A DNA stretch of 10,429 bases. Origin: Gloeopeniophorella convolvens (taxonomy: Eukaryota > Basidiomycota > Agaricomycetes > Russulales). The stretch is from positions 1 through 10,429 of the forward strand of contig WTXD01000391.1 of the NCBI GenBank assembly GCA_022496205.1, in the 5' to 3' direction. The notes beneath the pieces were generated by a model. The model did no database searches. It was not told the DNA's origin and worked only from the letters and a program-made list of their open reading frames with translations. Below are positions 7,464-10,429 of the stretch, one piece after another. Each line of letters starts with the position of its first letter. Position 1 is the first letter of the stretch. The position numbers were made by a program, and so were the translations under genes.

Positions 7464-8119
7464 TGTCAGGACTCACTCGCGGAGTGCGCGCAGAGAGGAT
7501 AGCAGAGAGGTTTGGAGAGCGTTTACAGGGGGGAGACAGAAGATGAGCTGCGATATGCAGGAGCAGAGTGGGAACACACTAACAGTGCTATTGCAGTGCT
7601 AGGTACAGATGAGAGTGCCACAGATGGACAGTCTGAGGACCACTGGGCGATACATGGGGGTCTTATATACTACTGGAGACTCCCCAGACGAATCTGGTCT
7701 AATTACTGATGGGGATTCCAGAGGGGATTCCCCATAACCTCTCCTCTCTGATACGCTTCTTAGATTCCATCGCAGAGTGGGGCTTGAGGCCCCATGGAGT
7801 TCTTGATGATCAGAGTCCCAAAGAGGACGCGTGAAGCGTTTTATCTTGATCAAGGTTCTGGTTACTTTGGGATGAGTAGTATGGCCATTCTGAGAGATCC
7901 CTAGCCCGGGATCTTGGGGGTATTCCAGGGTTAATTTGCCATTAGGGAGTAAGGCGAGGAATGGGGGTAAAGGGTCACGTGATGCATTTCGACTTGTAGT
8001 CACAATGTGAGTGGTACGCGTCGCATTGTGAGCGACGCGTAGGGTGTTTACTGGTAGGGCTGGGTTTGCTCTAGTGTTCTGAGCAGCTTGACCTCCTTGA
8101 GGCCCTAGTGTTCGTGACA
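7464..8119 (-). repeat. 3' long terminal repeat (656 bases)
   Basis: On the minus strand the repeat starts TGTCACGAAC directly after a polypurine tract and ends GAGTCCTGACA, giving a five-base terminal inverted repeat TGTCA/TGACA with canonical TG...CA ends. The start is well fixed by the tract; the end is inferred from the matching inverted repeat and the position downstream of the TATA box. Comparison with the 5' LTR outside the window would confirm both ends. Confidence 0.75.
7661..7669 (-). promoter_or_regulatory. LTR TATA box
   Basis: TATATAAGA on the minus strand inside the LTR, about 450 bases after its start and about 200 bases before its end. This is a reasonable position for the core promoter at the end of U3; transcription would begin roughly 25-35 bases further on, near 7630. 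Confidence 0.45.
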
Positions 8120-8132
8120 TTATCCCCTCTTT
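8120..8132 (-). promoter_or_regulatory. Polypurine tract (plus-strand primer site)
   Basis: AAAGAGGGGATAA on the minus strand directly abuts the LTR start. Polypurine tracts escape RNase H during reverse transcription and prime second-strand synthesis at the U3 boundary. The integrase/chromodomain reading frame passes through it (codons KEGIM). Confidence 0.75.
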
Positions 8133-9728
8133 ATGATTGCGCTGCGCCTGAAGCGCATTGATAAGTCTGTCATGAGCAAGTGATGGTGGTTGCGGCATAG
8201 AGGGGTGTCGTTGGTGGAATGAGTGAACAGTTTCCATCGCGTGTTTCATTTCTGAGTAAGGGACCCATGAATTTTCAGAGTCAGGGTAACCTTTCCACTT
8301 GACAAGGTATTGAACGCCTCGTCGGTTTCTAGTGGGTCGACTCTTGATGATTGTTTCAATCTCGTAGTGTCCTTCTTCATCGTCGATGATTTCAGGTGGA
8401 GGTGTCGAAAAGTTAGGTCCATGAGTGGTAGTTTCTTTGTATGGGGAAATGAGTGAGTTGTGAAAGACAGGGTGAATGTGCCAATGGTCAGGTAGTTTGA
8501 GTTTACTGGTGACTGCATAGGAGGTGATGACTTTAAATGGTCCGTAACGTTTGGGTGCTAACTTCGCCTTTGGATGTGTTGTACGAAGGTTCTTTGCTTC
8601 TAGCCAGACGAGATCTCCTTCTTTGTACTTGTGTTCTGGTCCGTCAGGTCTAGAGTGTTTCATGATTTCTGCGGCGTTTTCTAAGCTTGCTTTGATTTCG
8701 GTGCGGATTTGCTCGAGTAGTATGAGACGTTGTTCGGCGGATTCAACTTGGGAACCAAGTTGTGGTGGTGGAATGAATTCGGGGAGGAAGCCATACCAGG
8801 CTAGGAAAGGTGCAATATGGGTAGCTGAGTGTTGGCGATTATTGTGTGCAAACTCCATGAACGGGATGAGGTCGACCCAGTTGTCTTGTTGATAGTTGCA
8901 GAAGACTCGTAGGTATTGTTCTAATTCTTGGTTAACTCGTTCTGTTTCGCCGTCGGTCTGAGGGTGGTATGCAGTACTGAGGGTAAGAGTTACTTGAAGT
9001 CGTTTCCAGACTTCTTGCATGAATTGCGATGCAAATTGCGGTCCCCTGTCGGAGATAACTTGTTTAGGAAGTCCAGTGCGCTTCTAGACATAATTGATGT
9101 AGAGGTCGGCAGTTTGTTCTGAGGTGATAGTTTTATGACAGGGAGCGATGATAGTGGCTTTGGTGAAGCGGTCAACTACGACGTAGAGTGAGTCGTATCC
9201 CTTTGAGATAGGGAGGTCGGTAATGAAGTCCATGGTGATGACTTCCCAGGGACGGTTTGGGATTTCGTTCGGATGCAGTGGAATGGGATTAGGGTGTTGT
9301 CGTTTAGTGGTTTGGCAAGTGGCACAGCCGTCGACGTAGTCTTTGACAAACTTGGATATTCCAGGCCACCAGTACTCTCGAGAGACTAGTTCGTAAGTTT
9401 TCCATCTTCCTGGGTGGCCGGTGGCAAGTGATTCATGGTATTGTTGAACAATTTCTCGTCGTAATTTGGTGTCTTTGGGGATATAGACCTTTCCTTGATG
9501 TAAGATGAGACCGTCTTCGTAGTTCCAATCTTCTAAGCCTTTCGCTATCGTACGTGGACCATTCTTCATGATTGTTGTTAACGCTTTAGTGACTTCTTCA
9601 TCTTTGTCTTGAGATTCTCTGATGCGTCGTCGTAGGTTTTGGTCTCCAATGGTAGTGGTAGTGCCAGCGCGAGTAGCTCGGATTGCGAAAAACTTGGTGT
9701 CCAGGAGGATTTTGTTGTCGTTTTCAGT

Positions 9729-9742
9729 CATTATCCCTCTTT
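9729..9742 (-). promoter_or_regulatory. Candidate central polypurine tract
   Basis: AAAGAGGGATAATG at the RNase H/integrase boundary equals the 3' tract plus first LTR bases (AAAGAGGGGATAATG, 8118-8132) except for one missing G. The missing G is also the base needed to restore the Pol frame here, so the ancestral sequence was probably an identical 15-mer. Central tracts act as a second initiation site for plus-strand DNA in some retroelements; that role here is inference. Confidence 0.4.
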
Positions 9743-10429
9743 AAGATCTGGACGGCGGGACAGATGATCGGCGCGGTTGTAAATGCCGGGTTTATGAAGG
9801 AGAAGAACGTCGTATTGGGAAAGTTCAAGGACCAGCGTGCTTGTCTTCGAGTGAGTTTCTGTTTTGTGGTGAAGTATGTCAGGTTGTTGTGGTCGGTCCA
9901 GATTTCAACACGGTGTTGAGCCCCTTGTAATAGTGTCGATAGGTTTCAAGGGAACGGATAATAGCAAGAGTTCTTTGTCGTGTATGTCGTAGTTGCGTTC
10001 TGCGTCGGTCATGGATTTAGATAGGAATGCGACGGGTGCCAGCGATTAATTTCGTCTGGTTGCTCCAGCACAGCGCCGATGGCAAAGTCGGAGGCGTCTG
10101 TAATCAGACGAAATGGCGAGTGTGGTCGGGAGTGTGAGTACTGGGGCTGAGGTGAATGCGTGCTTGAGGTTGTCAAACGCTTGTTGACAGGCTGAGGACC
10201 ACTGGAACGGAGTATCTTTACGTGTGAGGACATGAAGTGGCGTGCAATTTAGAGAAATCTTTGATGAAACGTCTGTAGAAATTGCCAAAGCCGAGGAACG
10301 CTTGAACGTGCTGAGTGTTTTGGCGTTGGCCACTCCATGATAGCTTTGAGTTTGGCAGGGTCCATGCGAATGCGACCAGCAGAGATGATAAGGCCAAGGT
10401 ATTCAATGGTTGTCTGGAAGAAGGAACAT
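9733..10429 (-). pseudogene. Reverse transcriptase end and RNase H, multiple frameshifts
   Basis: From the window edge: [11 protein letters not shown] and [17 protein letters not shown] (end of RT, about 10418-10320), then [17 protein letters not shown] in a second frame, [19 protein letters not shown] in a third, [30 protein letters not shown] and [15 protein letters not shown]. The RNase H acidic residues D (TDAS), E (DKEL) and D (WTDH) are all visible. Continuity requires frame changes near 10320, 10247, 10115, 10033, 9968, 9930, 9830 and 9737, mostly single-base. RT palm motifs (including YxDD) would lie beyond 10429. The protein cannot be made from this copy. Confidence 0.88.

Larger units (their letters stand above)
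7599..9731 (-). pseudogene. Integrase with chromodomain, interrupted by one stop
   Basis: Reading from ATG at 9731, a single frame of 711 codons (including the final stop) is broken only by TAG at 9084-9086 (codon 216), where relatives usually have Trp. Zinc-binding HHCC residues are H99, H106, C136 and C139; the catalytic triad is D168 (MDFITDLP), D228 (VISDRGPQF) and E264 (TERVNQ), with exactly 35 residues between the last two, the DD35E spacing. A GPF module (RYGPFKV) lies near residue 397, and a chromodomain near residues 456-509 (YEIETI...YLVKWKGYPDSENSWVPYSE...FHQRHP). Integrase inserts the cDNA into chromosomes; the chromodomain binds modified histones. ATG at 9731 is not the natural start, since integrase is normally cut from a Pol polyprotein; the join to RNase H is lost through one missing G near 9737. 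The last 173 codons are read inside the LTR. Confidence 0.9.
7464..10429 (-). mobile_element. Ty3/gypsy chromovirus retrotransposon, 3' half
   Basis: Order on the minus strand: end of reverse transcriptase, RNase H, integrase, chromodomain, polypurine tract, 3' LTR. RT-RNase H-integrase order defines Ty3/gypsy, and the chromodomain at the integrase C-terminus defines the chromovirus branch, in which the chromodomain guides integration to particular chromatin. The element is cut by the window edge at 10429; its 5' LTR, gag, protease and most of RT must lie to the right, so target-site duplication cannot be checked (bases left of the LTR are CCAGT). Pol is disabled by frameshifts and one stop. 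Confidence 0.92.

Noticed and set aside
8551..8892. Plus-strand open stretch of 113 codons.
   Set aside because: Shadow of the intact minus-strand integrase frame, which has full catalytic motifs.
1..10429. CRISPR array, bacterial operon or new defence-type system.
   Set aside because: No regular repeat-spacer pattern, no ribosome-binding-site spaced genes, and the intron-bearing eukaryotic transposon families make a prokaryotic system unlikely.

Overview
The window looks like eukaryotic DNA from a filamentous basidiomycete, most likely an agaricomycete. Introns inferred from protein similarity are 44-51 bases long with GT...AG ends, and the recognisable proteins are families typical of mushroom-type fungi: a Plavaka-type DNA transposase, a second basidiomycete DNA-transposon protein, and a chromodomain-bearing Ty3/gypsy retrotransposon. 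I see no intact host gene. The window is a pile-up of decayed mobile elements with broken host gene pieces between them. Family assignments rest on recognising protein motifs by eye; no database search was run.

Left part (1-2612): a minus-strand Plavaka-type transposase relic can be followed from an N-terminal zinc finger near 2612 down to about 529. It hops between all three frames, carries in-frame stops and keeps a 49-base intron. Bases 1-528 lie beyond its visible end and are unassigned. Middle-left (2613-4493): one open, strongly acidic plus-strand stretch without an in-frame ATG (2895-3392), probably an exon or gene scrap, followed by about 1.1 kb where I recognise no gene.

Middle (4494-5234): a plus-strand fragment of an Hsp70 ATPase domain, closest by eye to the ER form (BiP/Kar2). 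It keeps two short introns, so it came from genomic DNA rather than a processed transcript, but it has at least five frame changes, an internal deletion and a ruined phosphate-binding loop. It is followed on the minus strand (5605-6536) by the C-terminal part of another DNA-transposon protein. That protein holds one reading frame across a 44-base intron but has three in-frame stops.

Right part (7464-10429): the 3' half of a minus-strand Ty3/gypsy chromovirus. From its 5' side it contains the end of reverse transcriptase, RNase H, integrase (zinc-binding HHCC, DD35E, GPF module), a chromodomain, a polypurine tract and a complete 656-base 3' LTR (TGTCA...TGACA). The 5' LTR, gag, protease and most of RT lie beyond base 10429. 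Integrase is broken by a single stop codon, while the adjacent RT/RNase H part carries about eight frameshifts in 700 bases. A near-copy of the polypurine tract at the RNase H/integrase boundary is a candidate central polypurine tract. The LTR sits a few tens of bases downstream of a TATA box and a perfect palindrome.

The parts do not form a pathway. What connects them is serial insertion and decay, as in a repeat-rich or subtelomere-like fungal region. I found no CRISPR array, operon or new multi-gene system.
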